This document shows positions 9,077 through 18,207 of a DNA stretch of 64,000 bases, piece after piece; positions within the stretch are counted from its first letter, which is position 1, and each line of letters opens with the position of its first letter. Source of the DNA: Mesobacillus jeotgali (GTDB taxonomy: Bacteria; Bacillota; Bacilli; Bacillales; Cytobacillaceae); NCBI RefSeq assembly GCF_031759225.1, contig NZ_CP134494.1, positions 2,354,501 to 2,418,500 on the forward strand. The letters are read 5' to 3'. Below the pieces are notes generated by a model that was given only the letters and a program-made list of their open reading frames with translations, searched no databases and was not told the origin of the DNA. Made by a program: the position numbers and the translations under genes.

Positions 9077-10459
9077 ATGCCTTCTAGGTTGAAGAATATA
9101 TCTTTTAAATTGGGCCTTTTGTTCAGTGGGATATTTGTCTGCTTCCTTCTACTGCTTGGTTTGGTCCTCTATAGTGTTTTCACAAATGTCTTGATTGATT
9201 ATATTAAGCAGGATGTCCTCACGCGTGGAAACAACCACGCCCGTATTTTAGAAGAAAACTTCGACCGGGCAACGATTGGCCATGTGGTTGAAATGGAACA
9301 AGGAGTCACAACTGAGGTGCTTATTGTAGATTCCGAAAACAATATCATCGCTGCTTCAAAAGACCCCGACAATGACATGAAGAAGCATCTTGGAGAAAAC
9401 AGGAAAAAAAGCAGTTATATTCTAGAAGATGATTGGAGGGACCATCGCTATATCATCTCAGTCTCTGTTATTGGCGATCAAGAAGGGTATGTTTACATGT
9501 ACTATCCTTCAAACATCCTCCGAGAAATCGTCTTTGTCATGAATGCCCTTATCACAATAGCCAGTGTTGGGATTATCCTCCTGGCTTTCGGGCTTATCGG
9601 TATTTTGTCAAAAAAACTGACCAGTCCATTGCTTGCAATGAAGGAAGCCACTTCTAAAATGTCATTGGGAAAGTATATGCAAACGATTCCGGTCAAAGGC
9701 GAGGATGAAGTAGCCCAACTTGGCATATCTATCCAGAAGTTGGGTGAACAACTTCAATACTTTGAAGATAGCAGGAATGAATTCCTGGCTGCAGTATCCC
9801 ATGAACTTCGGACTCCCTTGACATACATCAAAGGGTACAGCGATGTGTTGAAAAAAGGAATGGCAAATAGCGACGAAGAAAAAGAGGAGTACTTATCAAT
9901 CATAAATAAAGAGGCACAGCGGCTATCCATCATGATTAATGACCTGTTTGAAATGAGCAAGCTTCAGGTAGGGAAATTCGAACTGGATAAAAGGCCGGTC
10001 AACCTAAATGAGCTAATTAATAAAACAGCTACGAACCTCAGACCTGAAGTGGTAAAAAAAGGACTGAAGATCACTCTTGAACTTGAGGACGGACTGCCAA
10101 AAACAAAAGTAGATAAAGAGAGAATGGAGCAGGTTTTCTACAACCTGCTTGAAAACGCGGTAAAATACAGCACTGAAGGCGAAATTACCATTCGATCCTC
10201 GACCAAAAAGGACCTTGTTGTTGTAGAAATCTGTGATACTGGGGAAGGAATACCTAAGCCTGAACTTTCCCGAATTTGGGATAGATTTTACCGGGTGGAA
10301 CGTTCAAGGGGAAGGAAAACTGGAGGAACAGGTCTTGGACTCTATGTGGTGAAGCAAATTATCGAAGCCCATGGTGGACAGATTCAGGTTAACAGTAAGC
10401 TGAATGAAGGTACTGTTTTTACCATCTACTTAAAAACTTCCAAGGAGAGAGTGGAATGA
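9077..10459 (+). CDS. Membrane sensor histidine kinase
   Basis: A 460-residue kinase with a classic layout: membrane segment 1 (about 13-37), an extracellular sensor of about 115 residues, membrane segment 2 (about 153-177), HAMP (about 180-232), a HisKA domain with the phosphorylated His242 in SHELRTP, and HATPase_c with N, G1 (DTGEGIP) and G2 (GTGLGLY) boxes. It overlaps the regulator gene by 4 nt (ATGA), so the pair is translationally coupled. Its position between copA/ydhK-like and cupredoxin genes suggests sensing of metal or envelope stress, but the sensor domain shows no clear metal motif. Confidence 0.9.
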   Translation: MPSRLKNISFKLGLLFSGIFVCFLLLLGLVLYSVFTNVLIDYIKQDVLTRGNNHARILEENFDRATIGHVVEMEQGVTTEVLIVDSENNIIAASKDPDNDMKKHLGENRKKSSYILEDDWRDHRYIISVSVIGDQEGYVYMYYPSNILREIVFVMNALITIASVGIILLAFGLIGILSKKLTSPLLAMKEATSKMSLGKYMQTIPVKGEDEVAQLGISIQKLGEQLQYFEDSRNEFLAAVSHELRTPLTYIKGYSDVLKKGMANSDEEKEEYLSIINKEAQRLSIMINDLFEMSKLQVGKFELDKRPVNLNELINKTATNLRPEVVKKGLKITLELEDGLPKTKVDKERMEQVFYNLLENAVKYSTEGEITIRSSTKKDLVVVEICDTGEGIPKPELSRIWDRFYRVERSRGRKTGGTGLGLYVVKQIIEAHGGQIQVNSKLNEGTVFTIYLKTSKERVE

Positions 10460-11130
10460 ACAAAATATTGATTGTTGACGACGAGGCACAAATGAGAAAG
10501 CTGGTTAAACTTTATCTGCTTCAAGAAGGCTATCATGTGGAGGAAGCAGAGGACGGACAGGAGGCAATTGACATGCTTCGAAAGGATGACTACGACCTGA
10601 TGATTCTGGATGTAATGATGCCTATGATGGACGGGTGGGAGACAATACAGCATGTGCGTAAAATGTCTGACTTGCCGATTATCATGCTTACTGCTAAGGG
10701 TGCTGTCCAGGACAAAGTTACTGGCTTATCAACAGGGGCGGATGATTACCTTGTCAAACCTTTTGATGAAGCAGAGCTGCTAGTAAGGGTCAAAGCACTC
10801 CTTAGGAGGACCGGCCATTCCAATTCTGGAGAGAACATCTTGAAGTATCAGGGGATGGTAATTGACCTCATCGCGAGGGAAGCAATGTATGAAGGGTTGA
10901 GTATCATCCTGACACAGACTGAATTCGACATTCTCGCAGCACTAATCGAGCACAGGGGAAAAGTCTTATCACGAGAACAACTTGTGGATATGATTTGGGG
11001 GATTGAATTCATGGGTGAGGACCGGACTGTGGATTCGCATATCAAAAACCTTCGTGAAAAGTTGCAGAAAGCTGGAGTGGATAAGTCTATTGTTAAGACA
11101 GTTTGGGGTATTGGATATAAAATGGAATAG
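10456..11130 (+). CDS. OmpR/PhoB-family response regulator
   Basis: A 224-residue regulator with a receiver domain (acidic pair Asp8-Asp9, phospho-acceptor Asp52 in MILDVMMP, Lys in KPF) and a C-terminal winged helix (RTVDSHIKNLREKL motif, ending GIGYKME). It is the partner of the upstream kinase, with a 4-nt gene overlap. The likely DNA targets include the palindromes upstream of the operon. Confidence 0.93.
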   Translation: MNKILIVDDEAQMRKLVKLYLLQEGYHVEEAEDGQEAIDMLRKDDYDLMILDVMMPMMDGWETIQHVRKMSDLPIIMLTAKGAVQDKVTGLSTGADDYLVKPFDEAELLVRVKALLRRTGHSNSGENILKYQGMVIDLIAREAMYEGLSIILTQTEFDILAALIEHRGKVLSREQLVDMIWGIEFMGEDRTVDSHIKNLREKLQKAGVDKSIVKTVWGIGYKME

Positions 11131-11142
11131 TGGTGATGAAAA

Positions 11143-11385
11143 ATGAAGCGTTTATTGCCGATCATCATAATGACATTTTCCACCATAACAGGGTTGTTTT
11201 TCCTGTTTTTCGTAGTCAGAATGATATGGTTCCCGCCAACTTCCATGGGGATGATGATGGGAAGGCAAATGATGTACCATCATATGCGTTTCTGGTTCGG
11301 TCAGGCTTTTTGGCTGTTCCTTATATTGCTTGGAATCGGTTTGTTGCTGTGGATGGTGTTCAACCGCATTAATCGAAAAAAATAA
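11143..11385 (+). CDS. Small Met-rich two-helix membrane protein
   Basis: An 80-residue protein starting 13 nt after the response regulator and so probably its operon partner. It has two hydrophobic helices (about 5-28 and 48-68) separated by a methionine-rich loop (MGMMMGRQMMYHHM). The Met/His loop on or near the outer face could bind Cu(I), but no family is recognised. A strong terminator follows. A competing frame over the same bases lacks coding character. Confidence 0.65.
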   Translation: MKRLLPIIIMTFSTITGLFFLFFVVRMIWFPPTSMGMMMGRQMMYHHMRFWFGQAFWLFLILLGIGLLLWMVFNRINRKK

Positions 11386-11404
11386 GTAGTCATAACCCTT
11401 TTAT

Positions 11405-11443
11405 GCCTTCCTTGTTCACTTCAAGAACAAGGAAGGCTGTTTT
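11405..11443 (+). terminator. Strong intrinsic terminator
   Basis: A perfect 13-bp stem (GCCTTCCTTGTTC / GAACAAGGAAGGC) has a 7-nt loop and a T-rich tail. It ends the two-component operon. Confidence 0.85.
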
Positions 11444-11622
11444 ATTTTATACAGTAGTGACCTATAGTGTATCAGCCAATAAGAAAATTACATATTTATT
11501 AATTTCAATTAAGGAGATGACGCAAAGAATTTTGGTATCGCATCAACGGGTCAAACCGTATTCATCAATATTTAGTGAGGATTCAAGTTCTTATATTCAT
11601 AATTGAAAATGAATTAACTTAC

Positions 11623-12564
11623 TTACTCAACTACGATAATTCCGACCATTCCGTTCTCTCTATGCCCTGGCAGGGAACAATAAAACTCATATGAACCAGT
11701 TTCAGTAGGAGTAAAAGAAATGTTTCCCTCCTCATGTGGACTAGCATGTAAATGTAGTCCATCTCCATGTGAATCATGTGAACCATGTGATGTGATGTTT
11801 TCCTGGTCGGTATTAGGCAATGTCGGCATTTTTACTATCACGATATCATGCTCTATGGAGTCGTGATTAGTAAAGGTAAGTAAGACTTTTTTGTTTTTTG
11901 ACAAATTGATTTTACTTGGAGAATAGGAAAATTTTGATGGGTTAACTTGAATAGTTATTCGGTTTAATTGCTCATCCTTGTCATCAGTAGTAATTTGGGA
12001 ATGGTTCTCATGTATTGGTGATTCTTTTGAAATAACCGACTCTTTATTTAATTGGTTGCCAAAATAAAAGTATCCTACTAAAACAATGAATGTAAAGATT
12101 GGCTTTAAAAGCCAACTGGTAAAAACTCTAGTATCTTTGGTTGCTTTTTGTTGGGAAAGAATCAAATACAGGAATAAGGTAGAGACAGTAATAGTCAAAA
12201 ATATATTTAGAAGAGAAACTGCTTGGAGTCTTGAAATCATTTCACCAAGCATTGCACCCATCATTCCCCCCATCATTCCAGCCATAGATCCCTCAATAAC
12301 CGGGAGTATCCCAAATGCAAATCCTGCAGCAATACCTACCGAAATTCCAATCAATACGGAAATAAGGGAAGAAAGGAATAAATCTCCTTGATTTAAAAAC
12401 CCAAAAAGAATCCCTGAGGTTATACCAATATTCATTGATATAGCCATAGATATAACCATGGATGCCATACTCTTCATCTTTGTTCTATATTGGTATGAAA
12501 GTATGATGGAAATTAGAGTCACAAGTAATAGTGTCCCTAAAACAAAATAGTGAAATTCGTTCAT
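11623..12564 (-). CDS. Membrane protein with C-terminal cupredoxin domain
   Basis: A 313-residue fusion. About six hydrophobic segments fill residues 1-175, including Gly/Met-rich helices (GMMGGMMGAMLGEM near 90). A His-rich linker leads to a plastocyanin/cupredoxin-like domain at about 215-313. The type 1 copper ligands are visible: His in SIEHD, then Cys-x5-His-x4-Met in the FYCSLPGHRENGM segment. The cupredoxin should lie outside the membrane and accept or hold copper. It is transcribed convergently with the two-component operon and has GGAGG upstream. The long membrane part with a single cupredoxin is less common than free cupredoxins. Confidence 0.82.
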   Translation of the reverse strand: MNEFHYFVLGTLLLVTLISIILSYQYRTKMKSMASMVISMAISMNIGITSGILFGFLNQGDLFLSSLISVLIGISVGIAAGFAFGILPVIEGSMAGMMGGMMGAMLGEMISRLQAVSLLNIFLTITVSTLFLYLILSQQKATKDTRVFTSWLLKPIFTFIVLVGYFYFGNQLNKESVISKESPIHENHSQITTDDKDEQLNRITIQVNPSKFSYSPSKINLSKNKKVLLTFTNHDSIEHDIVIVKMPTLPNTDQENITSHGSHDSHGDGLHLHASPHEEGNISFTPTETGSYEFYCSLPGHRENGMVGIIVVE

Positions 12565-12725
12565 TCATCTTCGACCTCCTTTATTTGGTACATCATATGT
12601 CACTCCTAGACAAGCCATTCTTAAAAAAAGAATTCTATTTAAGAATAATTATTAAAAAATTCTAAATATTTAGTATTTACAAAAGGTTAGTATGGTAGTA
12701 AGATTATTTTTAATTACTCAATGAA

Positions 12726-12742
12726 TATACCGTAGCGGGGTA
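12726..12742 (+). promoter_or_regulatory. CsoR-like operator before the PIG-L/ABC operon
   Basis: TATACCGTAGCGGGGTA, 25 nt before the PIG-L-like gene, matches the CsoR box pattern TACC-N7-GGTA, with the same GGGGTA half seen upstream of csoR and at 21728. The second CsoR-family gene (19866) inside this operon is the obvious candidate regulator. Confidence 0.55.
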
Positions 12743-12766
12743 AAGTACATTTGAGGAGGGAATAGA

Positions 12767-13519
12767 ATGGCAAAAGGACAGAAAATATTGTTTCTTGGGG
12801 TCTATGGAATGGAAGTTGTAGAGTGCGGAGGTGCATTGGCTAAGAACGTTCTAAATGGTGGAGAATCATTTGCATCCATCATGCTGTGCCGGGAAACTAG
12901 CCAACCACAGGTTAGGAATGCAGCAGAAGTACTAGGAGTAAAGGATATTAAATTCCTGAATTTCCAGTATGGTACTGTTGATTTGAGCGTTGAATCCAAG
13001 AAGAAAATTGTGAAAATTATAAGGGAGGTTAAACCTGACATCATTATTACCCAAGATCCCGAACATTCCTTTCACGATTTGGACCCCGACCGTCGTCCGG
13101 CAATGACATTGCTTCTCGAGGCAATCGCCCTTTCGAGCAGAGATTTTGCTTTAGATGAACTTCCAGGATTAGAACCTCATCCGATTCCAACTATTTACTA
13201 CATGACACCGCACCATCCTAATACTGTCGTTGACATTACAGAAGTATGGGAGAAAAAAGAACGTGCAATGGATATGCTTGATAGCCAATTAGAATTCAGT
13301 GGCATGCATTTTGATGAAATGCTTGATCCGAAAGCAGCTGAAATTCTGTATCCTGGATTCTCAAAATTAACCAACTTTCAGGAAAAAGGAAGAGCTATTC
13401 ATCAAGTTCTAGATAAAGCTGTTCATGTTTATCATGGACTTGCAACACATGGACATTTTGCTCTTGCTGAAGCCTATCGAAGAGAAGGTAACTTCCATTT
13501 ACAGGAATTAATTGTATAA
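12767..13519 (+). CDS. PIG-L/LmbE-like protein lacking the zinc motif
   Basis: A 250-residue protein with the PIG-L (LmbE/BshB) fold pattern: KILFLG, CGGALAKNVLNGGE, IREVKPDIIITQ, and a later HDLDPDRRPA segment. Active family members are zinc deacetylases or amidases with an AHPDD motif before the Cys-Gly-Gly. Here that position reads GVYGM (residues 11-15), so the zinc His and both Asp residues are absent, and the second motif is also altered (DPDRRP). It may bind a sugar- or thiol-like ligand, use another metal site, or be a lyase/hydratase-like relative. First gene of an operon with a peptide-type ABC importer. The AGGAGGG before ATG 12767 is strong. Confidence 0.7.
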   Translation: MAKGQKILFLGVYGMEVVECGGALAKNVLNGGESFASIMLCRETSQPQVRNAAEVLGVKDIKFLNFQYGTVDLSVESKKKIVKIIREVKPDIIITQDPEHSFHDLDPDRRPAMTLLLEAIALSSRDFALDELPGLEPHPIPTIYYMTPHHPNTVVDITEVWEKKERAMDMLDSQLEFSGMHFDEMLDPKAAEILYPGFSKLTNFQEKGRAIHQVLDKAVHVYHGLATHGHFALAEAYRREGNFHLQELIV

Positions 13520-13541
13520 CAATTAAAAAGGGGGCCAGAGA

Positions 13542-15338
13542 ATGAGAAAATTAATATCACTTATAATAATTACTCTTTTTGTTTTTTCTTCAGCAGGAAA
13601 CAGTTTCGCTAAATCAGAAGTAGAATCACTAAAAATCGGGATTCTTAGTGATGAAAGCACGTTAAACCCCTATACTTACCAAACCGGTTATCCAGGTCTT
13701 GACTTGGTAAGTCTGCTGTATGACACTCTCTTACAATTAGATAAAGATAATAAACCAGTCCCTTGGCTTGTTAAAGAATATAAAGTCAGTGATAACGGAT
13801 TAGAGTATAGCTTTAAGCTGAACGATAATATAAAATGGCATGATGGTGAAATGCTTACATCTGATGATGTTAAGTTTACTGTAGATTATTTCATTAAATA
13901 TCCTAAATCCAGATTTACCAACCCTCTTAAAAACGTTGCCTCATTAACTGTTGAAAACGAAACAGACTTTACTATGATTCTTTCGAAACCTGATCCAAAC
14001 TTTTTGATTCAACCCCTTGCAGATGTACCAATATTACCTGAGCATATTTGGTCAAAAATATCCACGCCTGACAGTGAAACCAATGCAATAGGCAGCGGCC
14101 CATACATTTTAAGTGAACATAAGGCTGACCAATATTATAAAATGACTGCCAACAAGGAATATTTTAAAGAAGCTCCGCCTATTCAAGAAATCATATTTCC
14201 AATCATCAAAGATACTACAGCACTCTACAATGCATTGAAATCAGGGGAAATTGATGCGATCTCATCAAATATATCTCCGGAGCTTGTTAGCCAATTTGAG
14301 TCTAACCCCTCATTAAAGATTTCACGTGGAGCAGGATTCAGTACCACATTATTCCAGCTAAATTCTGAAAAATATCCTATGACAGAAAAGCCTTTCAGAC
14401 AGGCAATTGATCTTGCAATAGATAAAAAAAGTCTAGTTGATATCGTGCTTTTAGGATTTGCAGAAGTCGGCAGCCCAGGTTTTATTCACCCATCATCACC
14501 TTCTTACAACAGTGAAGTGAAAACTTCTTTCGATCCCGAAAAAGCAAAGCAAATCCTTGATGAAGCAGGTTTCAAGGATAACAATGGAGACGGTTTCAGG
14601 GAAGACCAAAAAGGTAATGAAATAAATTTCACCACACTAGTCCACTCAAACAATCCAATAAGAATCCGTGTAGCAGAACTCATTTCTGAAGCTATAAATG
14701 AGATAGGCATTAAAAATTCTGTAAAAGCTATGGAAGACACAACCATAATTAGTTTAATGTGGCCTGACTACGATGTTAGCAAGGGAAGAAACTTTGATAT
14801 GGGAGTATTCGGCTGGTCAAACACGATGCAGCTTTTCCCTGATCGGATAGTCGAGTTGTTTTATTCAGATCCTGCAATTGGTGCTGTAAATATCGGTGGT
14901 TATAAAAACAAAGAATTTGATGCTCTGTCGGACCAACTAAGAACGACATTTGATGAGACGGAACGACAAGAGCTTATTAATGATCTGCAATTAATGGTAG
15001 CAGATGAAGCACCAATTATTACTCTCTATTATCAGGAAATCGTCAATGCTTATAACCCTGGAAAATATGATGGTTTTGTTTTCCAAACAGGAAAAGGGAT
15101 AATCAATAAGTTGTCATTTGTCTCTGGGGAAAGAAGTGAAGATGCTGCTGGGAATAACAGTAATTCCGGTGGGGAAAGTAAATCTTCTGATGAAAAAACG
15201 TCTAATGACCGCAATTCAGTAAAAGAAAATAATAACGGGATTTTAATTTTTGGCGTACTTATCGTAATAGCAGCTATAGTTTTCTTCTTATTAAAAAGGA
15301 AAAAGAAGTCGAACGATAAGGATGATTTTGATTTTTAA
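13542..15338 (+). CDS. ABC importer substrate-binding protein, C-terminally anchored
   Basis: A 598-residue solute-binding protein of family 5 (oligopeptide/dipeptide/nickel type). Its mature part starts after a cleavable signal peptide (about residues 1-23, ending SFA) and contains LNPYTYQTG, KWHDGEMLTSDDVKFT and the FRQAIDLAIDKKSLV segment. There is no lipobox Cys. Instead a Ser/Asn/Lys-rich linker (about 540-565) leads to a C-terminal membrane helix (about 566-585) and a Lys-rich tail, an archaeal-style anchoring unusual for Bacillaceae. A hairpin with a T tract separates it from the permeases. The ligand is unknown; peptides, nickel complexes or metallophores are possible. Confidence 0.85.
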   Translation: MRKLISLIIITLFVFSSAGNSFAKSEVESLKIGILSDESTLNPYTYQTGYPGLDLVSLLYDTLLQLDKDNKPVPWLVKEYKVSDNGLEYSFKLNDNIKWHDGEMLTSDDVKFTVDYFIKYPKSRFTNPLKNVASLTVENETDFTMILSKPDPNFLIQPLADVPILPEHIWSKISTPDSETNAIGSGPYILSEHKADQYYKMTANKEYFKEAPPIQEIIFPIIKDTTALYNALKSGEIDAISSNISPELVSQFESNPSLKISRGAGFSTTLFQLNSEKYPMTEKPFRQAIDLAIDKKSLVDIVLLGFAEVGSPGFIHPSSPSYNSEVKTSFDPEKAKQILDEAGFKDNNGDGFREDQKGNEINFTTLVHSNNPIRIRVAELISEAINEIGIKNSVKAMEDTTIISLMWPDYDVSKGRNFDMGVFGWSNTMQLFPDRIVELFYSDPAIGAVNIGGYKNKEFDALSDQLRTTFDETERQELINDLQLMVADEAPIITLYYQEIVNAYNPGKYDGFVFQTGKGIINKLSFVSGERSEDAAGNNSNSGGESKSSDEKTSNDRNSVKENNNGILIFGVLIVIAAIVFFLLKRKKKSNDKDDFDF

Positions 15339-15352
15339 GGAATAAAGGATCT

Positions 15353-15381
15353 ATCCCGTAAAATTTTTTACGGGATTTTTT
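15353..15381 (+). terminator. Intra-operon terminator/attenuator after the SBP gene
   Basis: ATCCCGTAAAA pairs with TTTTACGGGAT followed by TTTTTT. Placed between binding protein and permease, it probably lets more binding protein than permease be made. Confidence 0.75.
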
Positions 15382-15407
15382 CCTAAACTAGCAGGAGGTG
15401 CAGAATA

Positions 15408-16385
15408 ATGGGGAAATTTATGGCAGGCAAGCTTTTGCAATACACAATTGTTATCTTCTTAATGCTGACATTGAACTTTCTTCTGCCTAGGCTAATGCCA
15501 GGCAATCCCCTCGTATTTTTGGCAGGTGAAGATGTTGGATTAATGTCCAGCGCTGAGAAAGAAGCAATCTTGGAAAAGCATGGACTTAATGATTCCATAT
15601 TTGAACAATACATTACTTATATAAAAAATATTCTGACAGGAGAATTCGGTTTCTCCTATCAGCAAAAAAGACCGATTTCGGAGATTATTATGGAGCGCTT
15701 ACCTTGGACAATGCTTCTAACAGGGCTCGGTCTTGTCCTCTCAACCATTCTAGGAGTAATGTTTGGAGCCATTTCAGCCTGGCGCAGAGGGACTAAAACT
15801 GATGCGAATTTATTGACAGTTTTTATGTTTCTAAGTGCAATGCCTTCCTTCTGGGTCGGTATGATTTTAGTTTCTATTTTTTCAGCTCAATTAGGATGGC
15901 TCCCCGTTTTCGGAGCTGAAAGTGCCTGGTCGAACTATTCGGGTATGGATAGATTCATTGATATTAGTAGACACCTTATATTACCATTAACAACTCTTAT
16001 ATTAATCTCAGTAACAAGCACCTTCATGATTATGAGATATTCGATGCTAAATGTTCTTGGGGAAGACTATATTATGATGGCCAAAGCAAAGGGCGTAAAA
16101 GAAAAAGTTATTAAGTATAAGCATGCCATGAGAAACGCTTTGCTTCCGGTGGCTACTGTATTTATGCTTAGTTTAGGGTTTACCTTGGGCGGGGCAACTG
16201 TAATAGAAACGGTCTTTGCATACCCGGGTGTAGGACGATTAATGTTTGAATCAGTCCTAAGCAGAGATTACCCACTGATTCAGGCGACTTTCCTGATTAT
16301 TACCTTCAGTGTTGTCATTGCCAATTTCTTGGCGGATTTACTATATCCTTTACTTGATCCGAAGGTGGGAAGCCGAAATGGGTAA
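15408..16385 (+). CDS. ABC importer permease, DppB/NikB type
   Basis: A 325-residue inner-membrane permease with six helices. It has the N-terminal DppB signature (TLNFLLPRLMPGNPL, then LGLNDSIFEQY-like spacing) and the EAA-type loop ALLPVATVF preceded by AKAKGVKEK. It forms the channel with the downstream DppC-type permease. AGGAGGTG precedes the ATG. Its 3' end overlaps the next gene by 8 nt. Confidence 0.9.
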   Translation: MGKFMAGKLLQYTIVIFLMLTLNFLLPRLMPGNPLVFLAGEDVGLMSSAEKEAILEKHGLNDSIFEQYITYIKNILTGEFGFSYQQKRPISEIIMERLPWTMLLTGLGLVLSTILGVMFGAISAWRRGTKTDANLLTVFMFLSAMPSFWVGMILVSIFSAQLGWLPVFGAESAWSNYSGMDRFIDISRHLILPLTTLILISVTSTFMIMRYSMLNVLGEDYIMMAKAKGVKEKVIKYKHAMRNALLPVATVFMLSLGFTLGGATVIETVFAYPGVGRLMFESVLSRDYPLIQATFLIITFSVVIANFLADLLYPLLDPKVGSRNG

Positions 16386-17235
16386 TAAAAAATGGAGAAA
16401 GTATTGGCATGTACTTACATCTAATAATATCGGTATAGTCGGATTAGGACTTTTGATTATATTTTTGGCGATAGCTGTTTTCGCTCCTTTACTTGCACCA
16501 TTTGATCCGACTGAACGTGTGGGAACACCATTTACGAAACCTAACAGCCAATTTCTCCTGGGTACCAATGACGTAGGACAGGATATTTTAAGTGAATTGC
16601 TGTATGGTACTAGAATTTCATTATTAATTGGTGTCCTTGCTGCCTTTATTTCGATTCTTCTTGGATGCCTTATCGGTGTAATATCAGGGTATTACGGCGG
16701 AAAAGTAGATTCTCTTTTAATGAGATTAGTAGACCTTGTTCTTGTTATCCCATTTTTGCCTCTTATGATCTTATTGGCAGCCTTTATTGGTCCAAGTTTT
16801 TGGAATATCATTTTGGTTATAAGCTTAATTTCTTGGGCGAGTCCAGCAAGGGTTATAAGATCACAGGTATTAACGCTAAAAACAAAAGGGTATGTCGAAG
16901 CCGCCAAATCAATCGGCACAAATATTAAGGTCATATTAGGCCGGCATATTTTGCCTGGTGTTATCCCAATTGCACTTTCCCAATTTGTATTAGCAGCAAG
17001 TCATTCTATTTTAATTGAAGCCTCTCTAAGCTTTTTGGGTCTAGGAGACCCTTTTACTAAGAGCTGGGGAACGATTTTATATTATGCCCAGGCAAGGGGA
17101 GCGTTCTTGACGGATGCATGGATCTGGTGGATACTTCCTCCTGGCTTACTCATCACCACATTGGTAATAGGATTTGCTTTTACTGGCTATTCATTGGAAG
17201 AAGTTATGAATCCGCGACTGAGAAGGGGGCGTTAG
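16378..17235 (+). CDS. ABC importer permease, DppC/NikC type
   Basis: A 285-residue permease with the DppC features: an N-terminal helix, then GTNDVGQDILSELLYGTRISL (the conserved GTDxxGRDxxSRxxxGxR block) and an EAA loop around EAAKSIGTNIKVILGRHILP. An in-frame ATG exists at 16309, but GGTGGGA before 16378 and the usual family length favour 16378, which overlaps dppB by 8 nt. Confidence 0.9.
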   Translation: MGNKKWRKYWHVLTSNNIGIVGLGLLIIFLAIAVFAPLLAPFDPTERVGTPFTKPNSQFLLGTNDVGQDILSELLYGTRISLLIGVLAAFISILLGCLIGVISGYYGGKVDSLLMRLVDLVLVIPFLPLMILLAAFIGPSFWNIILVISLISWASPARVIRSQVLTLKTKGYVEAAKSIGTNIKVILGRHILPGVIPIALSQFVLAASHSILIEASLSFLGLGDPFTKSWGTILYYAQARGAFLTDAWIWWILPPGLLITTLVIGFAFTGYSLEEVMNPRLRRGR

Positions 17236-17238
17236 CAT

Positions 17239-18207
17239 ATGACTGCTGTATTAACTGTAGAGAACCTCTCGACTTTCTTTAAAACCGAAAAGGGAATTGC
17301 CCGTGCTGTAGAAAACGTTTCATTCTCTGTTGAAGAGGGAGAAATGCTTGGACTGATTGGAGAGTCGGGATGCGGGAAAACGACCGTTGCCCAATCGATT
17401 CTAAGATTAATAGAGTTTCCCGGAAAAGTGGTGGCTGGAAGTGTTCATTTAAATGGTAGGGATTTGCTTAAAGCCTCCGATTCTGAACTAGATTCTTTAA
17501 GATGGAAGGATCTTTCTGTCATACCACAAAATGCGATGAATGCACTAAATCCCGTTTATACAATAGGCGATCAAATTATGGAAGCCATTTTGCTCCATGA
17601 AAGAGTAAGCAAAAGAGAAGCACTGGCACGGACGAAGACCCTACTTGAGCTTGTCGGTATCGATGGTGACCGATGGAAAAGCTATCCCCACGAATTCAGC
17701 GGAGGGATGAAGCAGCGCGTTGCCATTGCCATGTCTCTTGCTTGTTCTCCCAAACTGGTAATTTCCGACGAATCAACGACAGGACTAGATGTATTAACCC
17801 AGGCACAGGTGATAGCATTAATTAAAAACCTTCAGAGAAAGATGGATTTATCAGTAATACTAATTTCACATGATTTGCCGATGGTTACTGCTATTTGCGA
17901 CAAAATTGCAATCATGTATGCAGGGAAAATTGTTGAGCTTGCATCAACAGAGGATATATTGAATGATACAAGACATCCTTATTCAAAGGCTTTATTACAA
18001 GCGACTCCTGACCTGTCCGATCCTGATCGGGAAGTGATTTCGATACCAGGCAGTGTCCCTAATCTAGTAAACATCCCACAATGTTGCAGGTTTCATACTC
18101 GATGTGCGTTTGCCTTTGACCGCTGCAGAAAAGAAACACCTGAGTTCAGGGAAGTAAAAAATGGTCACTTTTCCGCATGCTTTCTTGAGGAGGAGGAAAA
18201 TGGATAA
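17239..18207 (+). CDS. ABC importer ATPase, DppD/OppD type
   Basis: A 322-residue ATPase with Walker A GESGCGKTT (near residue 41), signature FSGGMKQRV, Walker B LVISDESTTGLD (Glu after the Walker B Asp) and a switch His in LISHDLP. The C-terminal oligopeptide-transporter extension has the Cys pattern CRFHTRC...CRK...ACF, which in DppD-type proteins can hold an Fe-S cluster. It starts 3 nt after the DppC-type gene and overlaps the next ATPase gene by 8 nt. Confidence 0.92.
   Translation: MTAVLTVENLSTFFKTEKGIARAVENVSFSVEEGEMLGLIGESGCGKTTVAQSILRLIEFPGKVVAGSVHLNGRDLLKASDSELDSLRWKDLSVIPQNAMNALNPVYTIGDQIMEAILLHERVSKREALARTKTLLELVGIDGDRWKSYPHEFSGGMKQRVAIAMSLACSPKLVISDESTTGLDVLTQAQVIALIKNLQRKMDLSVILISHDLPMVTAICDKIAIMYAGKIVELASTEDILNDTRHPYSKALLQATPDLSDPDREVISIPGSVPNLVNIPQCCRFHTRCAFAFDRCRKETPEFREVKNGHFSACFLEEEENG

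Noticed and set aside
11130..11372. 80-codon frame overlapping the small Met-rich gene
   Set aside because: The 11143 frame has the helix-loop-helix pattern and better start; this one is its shadow.
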